In this document: positions 32,801 through 47,100 of the stretch, piece by piece
Position numbering within the stretch: position 1 is the stretch's first letter
Layout of the letters: each line of letters begins with the position of its first letter
Origin: Nemophila menziesii
Lineage: Eukaryota; Streptophyta; Magnoliopsida; Boraginales; Hydrophyllaceae
Assembly (NCBI GenBank): GCA_029959085.1
Contig: JARWIR010000008.1
Coordinates: 18,834,001-18,898,000 of the forward strand
Direction of reading: 5' to 3'
DNA: 64,000 nucleotides
Made by a program: the position numbers and the translations under genes
Notes under the pieces: generated by a model
What the model saw: the letters and a program-made list of their open reading frames with translations, nothing else
Databases searched by the model: none
What the model was told of the DNA's origin: nothing

Positions 32801-35800
32801 GTTGAATATTCTTGTTGTAATGTTATCTACAAATCTATCACTATGATAATTGCGGATTGGTTAAAACCGTTTTTGGATGAACTTGTGGATAAAGCTCAAA
32901 ATGCATTTGTTTATGGAAGATCGATGGTTATGAATATTCACCTTATGCGAGAGTTATTGAAGGGCTATAATAATAATAGTAGCTCTTCAAGGTGCACAAT
33001 TAAAATTAATTTGTGGAAAGCTTATAATTCTATTTCGTGTAGGTATGTTGATTGTATAGTGGTATGTGCCACTACTACTTATTACTCGGTAGGAACTAAT
33101 GATGAAGTTCAGGAATTCTTCAAGGGTGAGAAAGGCTTTAGAAAAGATGATCAACTCTCATCTTATATCTTTATTCTTTCTCTTGAATATTCTTCTAGAC
33201 TTTTGAAGAATTTTTTTAATAAAGGGTTCAAGTACCATCCCAAGTGTGGGAAAGTGAAGATTACTCATCTTGCCTTCTCCGATTATTTAATGCTTCTTTC
33301 CAAGGGGGGTCACGAGTCTGTTAGGATTCTTATGTGTAGATTGAAGACTTTTGGGGATTGTTCGGGGTTTCATTTAAATGTGAACAAGTCAAATATCTAT
33401 TATGTGAGGGTCAAAGTGAAGAGCTCGAAAATATCTTAAAAGCTACGCACTTGGAGAAGGGGGATATGCCTTTTCGCTACTTGGGATTACCTCTTGGAAC
33501 TTCAGTTTTGCTTTCGAAAGATCAGAAACCTCTTATTGACAAACTAGAGGGGTATGTAAGATCTTGGAATGCAACATCTTTTCTTTTGCGAGAAAGTTGA
33601 AACTAATAATATCGGTTCTTCATGGGTAATTTTCTTTTGGTTTTCTATCTTTCTAGTTCCGATTTGTGTGAGGGATCGTGTTATGAGAAATTGTTGGAAT
33701 TTTTATTGGGATAGAAGGCACCGCAAATTAAGTGGAGTAAAATTTGTACTCTAAAAGATGAAGGTGGACTTGTAAAATACTTGGGTGTTTGGAATAAAGC
33801 GTTGTTAATGAAAATTCTTTGGAAAATTGTTGCGAATAAGGGTTTTCTTTGGATCAAATAAATTCATGGAAATATCTAAAAAAATTAGTTTTTGGGTGTG
33901 GAAACCGAAAAAGTTAGATTCTCCTTTTTTTTGAAGAATATTTGGGAGTTAAAAGAGATGATTGGAGGTTCACTTAGAGTGAATGGACGAGAGATTATTT
34001 TGGCTAGGTTTTTTCTACTCAGCAAACGATCATTTGATTATTAATGAGGTATCTAGTAGTGAATTTTTTGCTTTATAATAAGAAACCATATGATATGTTT
34101 CGCTGACGATATTATGTGGAGTCTTGGGCTAATATTATTTGTGGTTCTTGTGTTATTCTAAAACATTCCATTGTTGTGCCGATGACATTAAATGAGAGAC
34201 TCAAGACCAAATATCGTATGACTTGCTTGAAATTGGATCCATTCTGTGAATTTTGTGGTGAAGATTTTGAATCGAATAAGCACTTTTATTTTGAATGTGC
34301 TTTCGCTATTTATATTTGGGATGAGGTTAAAAAGTGGTTGGGGAATTGTCTAAGAGATGAACACCTTATTGAGTGCAGTGAAGTGGCTAAAGAAGCTCAA
34401 AACTCAGGAGAAATTGAAAAGAAAGGCTTGGAGGATAACTTTTGGAGATACTATTTATTTCATTTGGAGGGTAAGAAATAATCTTGGCATGAGAGACGAG
34501 CCTTCTTCGAAGGAAGTCGTTGTCAAGGAGATAAAGTGGTTCACTTTTTACATGCTATCCTCTTTGTTCCCTCATCATACCTTCTTGGATGATAGTGGAT
34601 GATTAACTTGTAATTGTGTGAGATAGTTTCTAGTGCATAGATCGTTGGTACCTTAAACTTTCAGGTTTATGTAGGTAACTCTTTGTATAATGTATAATTT
34701 CTTCTTTATATTTTAATATAACTGTTTACCTAACCAAAAAAATCATGGCAGTTGATCTTGGTTGGAGTGTATTGTGATACAGACAAATTCAGGATTACCA
34801 TTCCGAGATCATATATGACCAAATAAATTCAATGGAAATAACTTACATATTTATATTTCACTATAATTCTTAAATTTAAATTAAAATAAGCATTTTATAT
34901 ATAAATTAGGTTAGTCGGGGATGAAATCTAACCCCACTTGCCCAATCCTATATCTTCCTAATTATTATTATCTAATACCTACTAACACAGTTTCCATTGA
35001 AATTAGAGTAAATACACTAGATGCCCTCTATACTTTAACGGAATTGACAACTTAACCCCTCGATCGTACAAAGTGTAAATTTACCCCCTAACTTTTGTTT
35101 TGCGGCTCGCAACTGATGGAATCCGTTAATTCCTCTGTTATGTAACCACATGCGAGGCAAATAAAGGGGGTAAGTAGGCAATTTAAGTAATACTTAATGG
35201 TGTTAGTAGGAAAATTAAGTAATACTTAAGGGGGTAAGTAGGAAAATTAAATAATACTTAAAGGAGGAATTTGACAGATTTTGTCACCAGGGGTAACGAG
35301 TCACATAAACAAAAGTTAGGGAGAAATTTACACTTTATAGGATCGAGAAGGTAAGCTGTCAATTTCGTGATAGTACAAGGAGAAAAAGGGATATGTACTC
35401 TTGAAATTATTGAGTGAAATTATCTACAAATATACAATGTTAGTAAAAATCATTTAATCATATCCCACTAAATACAATAGAGCAATGATACACACGATTC
35501 AAATCATATGATGTAATTTGAAAGTAAATTATAATTTTCTATATTTTTTCAATCTAATTTCATATTTTTAACAATTTATTTTTAATCAAGCACGTGTTGA
35601 TCATGATAATATATCTGGTGCTATGATTTTGGAATGGTATGCAAACAACAATTAATAAGATCCCCAGTACATTTAAAAAGTAAATATATTAGTATATAAT
35701 TTTTCATTTTTTTATATTTAGTTTAGTCATTCTTTAACATATACAAGTTTTTTGGTTCAAACAGTAATTCAATTGATATATAAATAAAATAGAAGAGTTA

Positions 35801-38800
35801 TAATTGAGCGATTCGAGGAAAATGTTACCTATATCCAGGGATCAGAATTTTATAGTATGCTTCAGCTATATTATCCATTTGTTGAGCTTGCATTTCAAAT
35901 ATGAGTTTTCCATCTTCATAACTGTTGCTTCCAAAGACTGTACGTGTTATGACTTCTTCACTTAAGCTCTCAAAACATTTTGAAGCATCAACTTCGACCT
36001 CCCCAACACCGTTTGACATCTCTGACCATTGGTTGAACATCTCTATCATACTTTTCTCCATTGTTGGAATCATTAGCTATATAAACCAATTAAGAACAAA
36101 TAATGATTAACTGTAGATAAACTATCACAATATTTTTCACTCGAAACATTCAACATCTACAATTATAGTAGGAATAGTTTGTATTTTTAGAGCATTAATG
36201 ATACTAAGTCAACTTGGATAATTGATTCTTTACATCGTTTGAATATTATCTCGACATTTAGACATAATCGTTGTGTATTAGTTAGGGATTATAGATAGTT
36301 TAGTTTAGTTTCACATAATAGCTATTAGTAGATAACAATGATGAAAACTCACCAATAAATATAAGGAATAAGGATTCTGACTAAAAAATTGAAAGTTTCA
36401 TGCAACATCGTGGCATACATAATTGATATCATAACTTGTTCTAATTATTAAGATAAATAAAAGACTATTTAGATATTTAATAAATATAATAATTAACAAT
36501 TTTTTAGGTTAAAATAAACTATATTTTGTTTTTTATTAAAAAATATTCAATTATAAAGACAGTCAACATATGTCTTGATAGAAAAAAAAGTAATAACACT
36601 ACCATAAAGAAAACAACTAGGAACCTCTAAAAAACTTTCCCTTTCTAAACTCTAACCCTACATCGCATTTTACTTTATTCTTCCTTAATTACCATCTCAT
36701 CAAGGTTTTTTTTGGTTTGGTCGTTCCTATTTGTACTCGGTGTCAATTTTGTTGCTCTATTATCCTAACAAGAAGTTTGATTGGATATGGAAAGTTAAAT
36801 TTTGATTTTTCAAGGCTACTATTAATATTACTAGGAGTATTGAGGTTTTTGGAAATGCATTGGTGATGGCATACAATTTGATAAGGATTCGCAACTTTCA
36901 ATGGTGTAGAAGTGTGGCAAAAGCGTTGATTTTTTGGATGGTGGAGATGCTCTTTTTTATCAGAAATTCCCTCTTTTACCTAGTAATGGAAAAGTTATTA
37001 TGGCTTTCCAACATCCCTAAGCTATAATGACTATGGTTGATAGTAATAAGGAACATATTTTGGCGCTGCAGAACCTTTTGCTTGGTACACGTTTGGTTTG
37101 ATTTTTCTCGAGGTGGGAAAGTTGTGCTTTCGAGGAGACCATCAGGTAGTTAATAAGCCTGATTGGCTCTGGCGGCCTCGTACTCTGGAAATCTCCTTTA
37201 CAAGACTGGCCCTACTACATTTACTAGTTGTCAGAGCAATTACTATATCTATTTTTGGGTTTTTAAGACGAGTCCCTTTGTTTCCTGTAACTGCAGGATA
37301 ACAGGTATGAAGGAGTGTCGTACTTACTTAGGCGAAGTATGCCCGATATCCTTTCCAAGATCGAGGTTTGATCATTATTTATCTTCTTACTTTAGTAGTA
37401 TTCATACTCTGGAATCACATTGGTTTGTTATTACCTAATATTTCGAGTCTCTTTGCTTATCTGGTGTAATTTTCTGTACTTCTAATTCCTTCTGTTTTAA
37501 CTAAGTTGCTAGGTGTTTTTCCTCCCTCTTTCCTTTCACCTTTCTTTTGTTGTCACCCCTTTAAGTGCAATGGAAACACGAGATCGCCCTGCTTTACCCC
37601 TTATTTATGCTGAAGGGACTAATATACAAAAACTGGGGGTCATTAACATTTGATAAAATACCAGAGTCATAGATGATTTGAGGGATGATACCGCATTTAT
37701 GCTCCGAGCTTTTGGGGACACAAAAGTCTTCACCATAGATTTCAGAAAACATATTGCTGGTGTATGGGGATTTAAAGGTCCTTTTCGTCTTACAGAAGTT
37801 AAAAGGAATGTATTTAAGTTGGAGATACAAGATGGTAAGGATTTCAAACGTTTCTGGGAACTCAGGCTTGTTTTTTTTTTTTTTTTGAAGATGCATATGA
37901 GCATCACTGAGTGGCCTCAACTTTTACAATAGCATGATATCTCAATGAATATTGTTAAGGGTAGTGGGAATCCCTCCAAGATATCCGCCAAACCAATATG
38001 AGTGCTTTATTCTGGAATTGTCAAGGGATTCGAGCCCCTTAGACAATTTCTAGTCTCAAATCTGTGGTGGCTCGGTTTGATCCTTTTGTTCTAGTGTTGT
38101 GTTAAACTATGCTTTGTTAGGAGAACTCGTAGGAGGTTACCCGTCAATTTAAGCTTGATAAGTCTTTTGTCTATGATCCTACGGGGTCAGCCTCCCACTC
38201 GGACGGTTTTTTGGTGCTTTGGCACTCATGTGTGGGTATGTCTATTTCTTTTTCCTGCCAGTCTTTTGTAGTCCTTTTAATAAATTAATCAAACTTTTCT
38301 TATTATGTCGCGTGTATACATGCTCCTAACAGGTATGAAGATCGAACATATGTTTTTGATGAGATAACTAAATGGAGCTCTTCCATTAAAGAACCTTGGA
38401 TAATTTTGGAAGATTTTAATTGTGTTCTCAACATGAATGAAAAATATAGTAAAAATCCTGCTAACATTTCTCATATGAATGATCTTAGAAACTTTACTAA
38501 TGTTAATGGCCTTGTTGATATTAAATCTGAAGGTTGCTTTTACACCTGGAATAACAGACAAAATAGAGACAAATTTAATTGATAGGGGACTTGCAACTTA
38601 CGAATGGAGTTACAAATTTTCTCAAGCAAAAATCTATGTGCTCCAAGCAATAGTTTCTTATCATTCCCCGCTACTTCTTCAGTTTGATGATTCCCTTAAA
38701 GACAAACAAAATAACTTCAACTTTGAGAGTGTTTGGTTGCATAATCAACACACTTTTGAAGTTGTTGTGAAATCATGGAGTAAGAAAGATTACAGGCCTC

Positions 38801-41800
38801 CCTTATTGGAGTTTGTTTTTAAAAGATAGAATACCATCAGAGAGTTAAGAATCTAGAGCAGGAAGATATTTAAGAACCATGAAACTAAGATAAAGAGGAT
38901 TAAAGATAAACTTACAGAGATTAGCAATAAACCTCACTCCCATCAACTTCAACTGACAGAAATGGAGCTTAGGAAGGAGTTGGAATTTGAAATGAGATGT
39001 GAAGAAAGTTTTGGGCTGATAGATCAAGACAAAATTGGCTGCACTTAGGAGACAAAAATACAAAATTCTTCCATCTTGCCACCATTCAAAGAAGAGCTTA
39101 TAATAGAATATCAAGAATCAAATACTCCAAGAATCAATGGGTGGAGAGCAAGGAAAGTATTAAAGAATGTTTTCAAAACTTTTATACTAATCTTTTCCAT
39201 GAACAGGGTGTAGAAAATGCTAAGATGGAAGAAACCTCAAAATTTATTAAAACCAAAGTTACTAGCAATATGAATGGCACTTTCAGAAACACCCAATATG
39301 GAGGAAGTGTAACTAGCTGTTAAGGAGCTCTCTCCCACTAAAGCTCCAGGTCTTGATGGACTTAATGGTAAATTTCATAAGGTGTTTTGGCCTACTATTA
39401 AAAATGATGTTTTCAAAATGACTGTGGATTTCTTTGAAAATAACTCTCCTCTGTAAAGTATCAATGATACTTTGATCACTCTGGTACCTAAAGGTTTAAC
39501 CCAGGAGAACTTGGGTGACTTTCGCCCTATCTCTTGTGTTAACTTTGCTTATAAGATTATTGCAAAGATTTCGGCAAACAGGTTAAGGAATTTTATGAAT
39601 GATATTGTCTCACCTACTCAGTCAAATTTCATTAAAGGTAGAGCTGTTCAAGATAACATTCTTATTGCTCAGGAATTATATTTCTTCATGAATCGTACTA
39701 GGAAAAAGAAAGATACCTGACAGCCATTAAAATTGATATAGCCAAGGCTTATGACCAGGTTAGGTGGAATTTTCTACTTTTAGTATTGAAAAAAGTTGGT
39801 TTCCGTGAGAGGTTTATTAAGTGGATACATAATTGTATAGCTACTGTTTCCTTTCAAGTCAACCTTAATGGAAAAAGAATGGAAAGTTTTTCACAAGGAA
39901 GGGGGATTAGGCAAGGGGATCCTTTGTATCCCTTCCTCTTCACTATTATGACAGAAGCTTTGATAAGCATCATAGAGAATTTCACTGCAAATAAAATTAT
40001 TAAGGGCATTCAAATTAATAAGAATTGTCCTATGATCTCACAATCTTTAATCTGGAGGTCATGATAGTCACCCTAATTACTTAGTGGACTGGCCCATGTT
40101 ACATACGATCATCGTTGACAAAATTATAGGAGATCATGGAGGCAAATAGTTCAAATGTAGAATGTATCTTAGTTGAACCAATCTGAAACTCATGTTACCC
40201 GAGTCTTATGTGTCCTAGTCAGTATGAAAAGAATGTTTTATGCTTAGAGCTCGCAAAAGCAAGTGGTGGGACATTATTATGCATATCTATTTGGTCAACG
40301 TTTTTTTTATCTCGGGATGGGTACTATTAGAACCATTTACTTGGCACATGATCTGAACCATGCATTGGTCACATTATCTAATTATGAAATATTTTGTTTT
40401 GTTACGTAGGAGAGCCACTTTGGACTCGGAGTCATTGACTCGGTTCAAACCTGCACTATTAGATTGGATGACCAAGGCCTTGGCCAGTGAGCTAATCCCA
40501 ACTAGTTATATGAATCTTACACACTGATAGTCGTGAATGATGACATGTGATATTAATGGGACAAACCTGTCATGGTAACCACTTAATGTTCTCAGGAAAA
40601 TAGAACGGTCGGTCCTTTGGAATTCAATGAAAAGATGAGGAAGCCAAGGTTGTAAAAATTATTAGTTCCCTTAGAAGTAATTGTGTTTCCAATGTTCCTA
40701 TGAGGAAATTAATGGTCTTATATATTCTCTCCCATATTGGTTTCTCATATAATCTTAAGGATCGTTTTTTATTTCTTTATGAATGTCCAAGTGGGGAACC
40801 ATGCTTTAGATCTTCAACAAGAAAGACTGTTTCTAATATTCGTGCAACATCAAACAACCTTGCTAAGTTTATAACCAGAAAACACCCTCATATGTAAAAA
40901 AAAAAAACAATCTTGTTAGGATCAACATTACTCCTACCAAGGTATTCATGACCAGTCACAGTTAAGACTGACTATTGTTGTGAAGTTGATGGGACTTCTA
41001 GCCGGTGATACCTCAAGTATGGATCTTGGTGATAACTTCTTGAGCCTTTGGAAAAATCTGGTTCATCGTGATCACAAGTTGCATTCTTGATTACTGACTT
41101 GCTAAAAAATCAAGCATCCTGCAACGAGAGAATGGAGATGGCACAAGAGAAAGAGAACTTGATTGTATTCTCCATGAACTCATCAAGAAGTGTATTTTAT
41201 TTGCTAAGAAGTTGAACTCCCTTGGATCCGGGGGTAGAATCGTCGAACGTTTACGAAAGGAAAATCCCAGGAAAGACAAGATAGATTTATACTATTAAAG
41301 ACATCTCAGATGACATCCCCGGATAGTCCATGACATTATAGAATGGAAAAATTTATTGGTATGCAGGTCTTACCCTTAAGCTGATTCTCCCTCTTTTCCT
41401 TTCAATCTTTAGAAGCACCTCTCATTTTTCTTCCTTGGCACCGAATGTAAATTATTCAGATGAAACTATCTTTATCTTTATTTATGACATTTACTAATAC
41501 TGTTTTTATTTCAAATTAACTCAAATTCGTTTCTCCATAAAAAATGTCTAAACGTTTAGCCTTTTGAGAATAAATACACTTCTATAATAATCACATTTTG
41601 AATTAAAAAGAAGAAAATATTGCATGAGGCATATGAATCACAAACATAGTTAATAAATAATTCATGTCAATTTTCAAGAGAACTCATTTTGTTTCTCCAC
41701 CAAAAATATTAATAGATGTTAAGATTTATGAGAGTAAATGAGAATTCTAATAATAAGACTCAATTTCATAATATAAAATAGAATAGAAAAAAGAATTCTT

Positions 41801-42022
41801 GTATAATTATCACATTCTGAATCAAGTAAGAAATAAAATATTGCAACAGACATATGGATCATAGAATAGTAAACTAATATAACTTGAGTTTGTTGGCTAG
41901 ACAAAATCTCATTTCCCCAATAATGATAATTTTACTTCTGGATATCAAATGTGTGGATAAAATTACATAACATCTGAGTAGATGGATCAACGACTAAAAA
42001 AAAGACACGCCTGATTAATCTA

Positions 42023-42070
<48 letters not shown>

Positions 42071-44068
42071 CACTATGTTGGGAATAACTAACTTCCAGAA
42101 GGAACATATATATTGAATCATTCCACTAGTAGATTAGTTTATAAGAGCAATGCCTAACACTTAACTAGATAATAGATTGCCTAGAGGTTCGGTCAGAATC
42201 CTTTGAGACCGATGATATCCAAACTTCTAAATAGAATATAAGTACATACTGATGATAGGTTATTTCCAGAAAAATAACAATACTTACCAATTTGATTATT
42301 TCCAAATAAAAAACGTTAAATACTCTTGTTCCTAATAGTACCATTATTCCTGCAAACTAATCGACCTCAACCAAACTTTAGGCATCTCAAATTTGGTTTG
42401 ATATATTTTATTGAGTTTGAGCTTAGTTGAAATTTGACACGAGTCTTAATATTGAAGTTTGTGCTCGGCTCGTTCATTTTTTCCCATTATTTTAGATAGT
42501 ACCATTAGGTGTGCAAACGAACCAAGCCAAACCAAACTGTAGCTATCTTGAGGTCGGTTTGGTAATATTTTAATGAGAATGAACTCACTTTTACATTGAA
42601 ACTATCCTTAATATTCAAGTTTGAGATTGGCTCGTTGATTTTTATAAACTCAAACTTGGCTAGACTTGGTTCGTTTAAGGTTTATTTAAAACTTGTTTGA
42701 GACACATTTAAGCCTAGTTTATTTTTTTTTATGCTATATATTATTATTTTTAGGAATTTTCAGTGATTTAAAATGAAGTAAAAGTAATACACAACATATT
42801 ACATAACTTGACTTAAAGAAAATAAAATTGAGATACAAAATATTTTAGTTATGTTTAATTACATATGTAAGGTTGTACGTAATTTTGAATTTTGGTATAT
42901 ATCTACCAAGCATACTAACAAGTTTTTAAAGAAAACTTACCAAAGTGTTCACGAGTTTAATGAGTCGAGCTTATACAAGTTTGAGTTCGGCTTGTTTAGT
43001 AAACGAGCCTGAATTTTAAAGCTAGAGTTTGGCTTGTTTAACTAACGAGTTGAACTCGCCCTTGATGAGAATATTAACCCATTTTCAACCCTACTTACCA
43101 TTGGTAGCTTGCCTCCAGAAGAAAACCCAATTTTGTCCATTTTATGTGACCAATAAGTTCAATCAAATCCTCTGTTTCCTTCCCGACGGTAGCCATTCTT
43201 ACCGAGGGAACACCAACACTTATTTGCATGGATAATAAATTCTAACAAATTCTCTTGTGCTTGTTGGTAGTCATGTTTCCAATACAAGTATTTATTGATG
43301 GTACCTTGGCTTCCAAAAGAAATATCCATACTTATGAATTTCATATATCCAAGAGATTTTGTTGAATTGTCTTGAATAAGATGGTAGTCATACTCTCATA
43401 GGAATACAAGTATCTATCGATGGTTGTTTGACTTCCAAAAAAAAAATCTAATAGTTATCCATTTCATATGGCTAAGAGGTACCTTCAAATCATCTTATGT
43501 TTATGGTAGCCATATTTTCAGAAGGAAAACAAATTCTTACATGTGGTAGATTGCCTTCCAAAAAAATAGTAATACTTATCTACTCCCTACGTCCACAATA
43601 TGTTGTCACTAATTCTAAAAGAAGTTTTCTATAAAAGGTTTTACTTTTAGAAAACAAGACATTTTTCATTCATTATACCACCTCTACCCATATTTATTAT
43701 AAAAAATTATGTTTTCAATAAGTATTTAAGATATCAAGACATTTTATAAAGGAGATTATAATAACCATATGATTAATAAAGACATTTCTTAATTTGTGTG
43801 TAAAAACAAAGTAGACAACCTTTTGTGGGTGAAGTTAGTATTTCATATGGTCAAGAGATTTTATCGAATTCTTTTATACGAGATGGTAGCCATACTTCTC
43901 AAAAGAATAAAAATACTTGATAAGAGTAAACGAGTTTCATAAAAAAAAAATAGAATACTTTAAACCATATTAATTGTTATATTTTTTTAGATAATATTAA
44001 CATGAGCAATAATTATGGAAACATAGCAAATATATTAGCAAATCAATATAATAAGTCATTGTAAAGAT

Positions 44069-44128
<60 letters not shown>

Positions 44129-47100
44129 TTTGTCTAGTTTTATGTCGAAAAACATCTTTGTGCAAAATTAAATATTAAGCATTAAAACGTAAAATAGTAC
44201 AAAGAGAAGGGCTTGTTAAGTCGTCACGACCTAAGAAACCCTCTTAGCTAGGAACATATATATGATCAACTGCATTCTGTTATAATGTTCTAAAAATTCC
44301 AGCCTAGGTATGCCTAGGCGCTAAAAGGTGGCCGACCACCCTATATTCCCTCCTAGGCAACCTATGTCACCTACAAGCTTATAATTTGAAGTAGTTTATA
44401 TTTCTATTAAAATATGAATTAGTAATATATAAATAAAATGTAATCCGTAAAGAAAAAATGCCTATGCCCTACTAGGCTTCCGCTCAAGCTCCTAGGTACT
44501 CAAAGGTACCTGACCACCTGTCTAATACCTACGCCTTTTATAACATTTGTCGTGATAACACACAATCGGTTTTCACTTCTTTGATATTACAAGTATTAGA
44601 ATTTACCTATTCAAAACAACAAGATAGAGTATGTTCTAAGAAGGATTGAAATTTCCATGAATATCATTAAAGAAATAGATTTGTTCTTTCAAAACAAGAT
44701 ATCCAACATGATTATCTTTTTTCTAAACCCGACATGTAAACATGTTAGCTACCAGTAACTTAGTAAGATCCAAATAAATTCAAGAATAATTTTAAGTGTC
44801 TTTTAAGAAAATTGTGTTTGGCAGCCAAACCCTTGTTAACACAAATATTGAAAGCCTTAAACCCTTGTTAACAAATATATTGAAACCCTTAAACCCTTGT
44901 TAACACCAATCGGCAATACATTTTTATATCAATACACCAAACTTTAAGGATTTGTGTTGTTCGATGAGTGAACGATTTAACTATAAGCCTAGAGTATTGT
45001 TGATAGATGGTTGATATAGGTCGTACCAATGTCTCTAACCATCTTAAATGATCCATTCTTGAGGGGACAGATGCATACTTCTACTTATATGATGCATTGA
45101 AAATGTTCTACTTGGGATAAGTAAAGGAATGTCTTATGCTTGTGTCACTGGTTGTAGAAGTATTTCAAGTCAAACTAGGAGATATGGTACGTGATAATGG
45201 TATTAGGCAGTCCAAAAATAACATATGATGCATCTCCACACAATTTTTCATGCAGTATTAGATAGTAGATGATACAACTAAGCCTCCACCCATTACGTAA
45301 AACCATCAACACTACATAGATGAACCTTATTTTTCACGTGCCTTATAGAAAGGGACTGGTGAGGTTGCAAACCCCTTTACAAAAAGGACAAGGTTTAGTA
45401 ATTGGATTTAACCCCGATTCTAGTTGTCTATGGTTTCTGGAGAACCTTATTTCTCACGTGCCTTATAGAAATGGACTGGTTAGGTTGCGACCCCCTTGAC
45501 AAAAAGGACAAGGTTTAGTAATTGGAATTAATCCTGATTCTAGTTGTCTATGGTTTCTGGAGAATCGTTGGCAGCCATCACAAGCTTGCACCATCTTTTT
45601 CGTGTCTTACATAAGATCATTATATAAGTATATGTGCCTAAGTTACGATTATACGATCGATTTGAGTGCAATATAGCAATGAGTGTCTATAATGTCTATG
45701 ATAGAGGTTGTTCTATTAAGATAACAATATAAACGTATACGCAGTTAGCGATCTTCCTAAGGATCGTCTGATAATATACCAATAGTTAGATATTAGCGTA
45801 TGGATTTTCTCAATCCTTGAACCACTTCAACATGGTCTAACATCAATCCAGGCTCGTTTTAAGGGTAACTCCTTCGAATACTCGATTCTTGAAGGTCAGG
45901 CTTCTTAGGGATTCAATTTGGGTATTCACTTTTCAAGGATCATGAATAATGATGGGGAGTGATTGGAAAACCGCTTTGAAGCTTAAGATCTTCTTTTATA
46001 GAAACGAAGTTATAACATCGTTCTTAGTCATAAATTCTTTGTTAACTTGATTAACAACAATATGGGAAAGTAAATTGAATATTGACAACCACGAGGGATA
46101 TATTGACCTTAAACCCAACAATAAGGTCTTCATGTTTGGTTTCATTGTTAGAGGTTTTGATCTTGATTCAATTTCAAACACATACTTCTAGCCTTTCGAT
46201 CTAGGAAGAGAGAAGGTACCCCTGTTTTCACTACTCCCCTATACTTTGCCAACCTCGATCTAGTTCAATTATATTTAGCAAGTGTGTACTCCCCTCTCCA
46301 TCCAAAATGGATGTTTTGGTAGAAAGGGTAGGTTTCTTGGATCACAAGAGAAAGATGTAAGATTTGATACCACGAGGGAGTGATAATGAATTGAAGAGTA
46401 CATTAAAAGAATAACATGTATTTTAACCTAAATTTTAAAAATTAAAGAAAATATAGAAATTGAATAATAAGTTACCTTAAGATTTTCCATGTAAAATTGA
46501 GGGGTCATAATCTTTCTATGGTGTGCCCATTTTTCTCCTTCTAGAGTTAGCAATCCACCTCCTTCAACATTCCTAATAGCTGGTGGAGTTTCAACTTTTT
46601 CAAATGATTCTGATTTAAGAAAGAATATGTCCTTGATTAAATTGGGATCATCAATGGTGAGCCTTGCTGTAGGTCCAAACCATATAACATATGTTGACCC
46701 TGTTAAGATAATACGAACTTATTGTATCATACAATTCTACAAGATGAAACTTATACCCAAGCATAAGAATATAATCCAAAATACATTTATATGTAGAATA
46801 ATATAATATGCATTTTTTTATAATTTTAATACACATGTAGCATAATTCAAAATTTTATGTATAAACATATCTAAATAAATTAATTAAATGAAATAGTAAG
46901 GAAATAGAAAATTATTGCATACGGATGTGGTCTTTTTTTCCGTCAAATGACACGTCATCATTATTTATCTTTTAATGAGCCAAATAATTTTAGGATGAAA
47001 GCCCAATAAACCCCCGCGTCCCTGCGTACTATCTCTTAAAAGATATCTTTTTACCCTTCTTAAGAGATCTTAAATTCACTTCTAGTTGACGACAACAAAT

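Larger units (their letters stand above)
28800..34742 (+). mobile_element. L1-type LINE 1, decayed, in P450 intron 3
   Basis: Orientation is opposite to the host gene. Recognisable in order: a gag-like ORF1 region with DUF4283 character, an APE-type endonuclease, reverse transcriptase, and the zinc-finger region (zf-RVT) near the end. A short poly(A) (34736-34742) marks the 3' end. Many stops and frameshifts; the 5' limit is approximate and no target duplication could be identified. A Tourist MITE at 30215-30447 interrupts it. Confidence 0.8.
27424..35828 (-). other. P450 intron 3 (about 8.4 kb)
   Basis: Contains a hAT element (27832-28545), an antisense L1-type LINE (about 28800-34742) with a Tourist MITE, and a Mutator MITE (35006-35400). 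The remaining pieces are AT-rich and have no recognised features. Confidence 0.85.
36077..46475 (-). other. P450 intron 2 (about 10.4 kb)
   Basis: Contains an antisense LINE fragment (about 36600-40060), an unassigned block (40061-41290), two dinucleotide microsatellites, a hAT-like element, a Stowaway-like MITE, a CCTAGGCG repeat and several minisatellites. The stretches 36105-36590, 41290-42023, 44129-44283 and 45562-46475 hold nothing I can identify. Confidence 0.8.

Noticed and set aside
37594..37920. Minus-strand frames of about 100 codons in LINE 2
   Set aside because: They lie opposite the LINE ORF1 area and show no homology I can recognise.
46340..46385. Copia-like primer site (TGGTATCAAATC on the minus strand) or polypurine tract (GAGGGAG|TG)
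   Set aside because: P450 exon 2 begins fewer than 100 bp away, leaving no room for an LTR, and no matching LTR pair was found.
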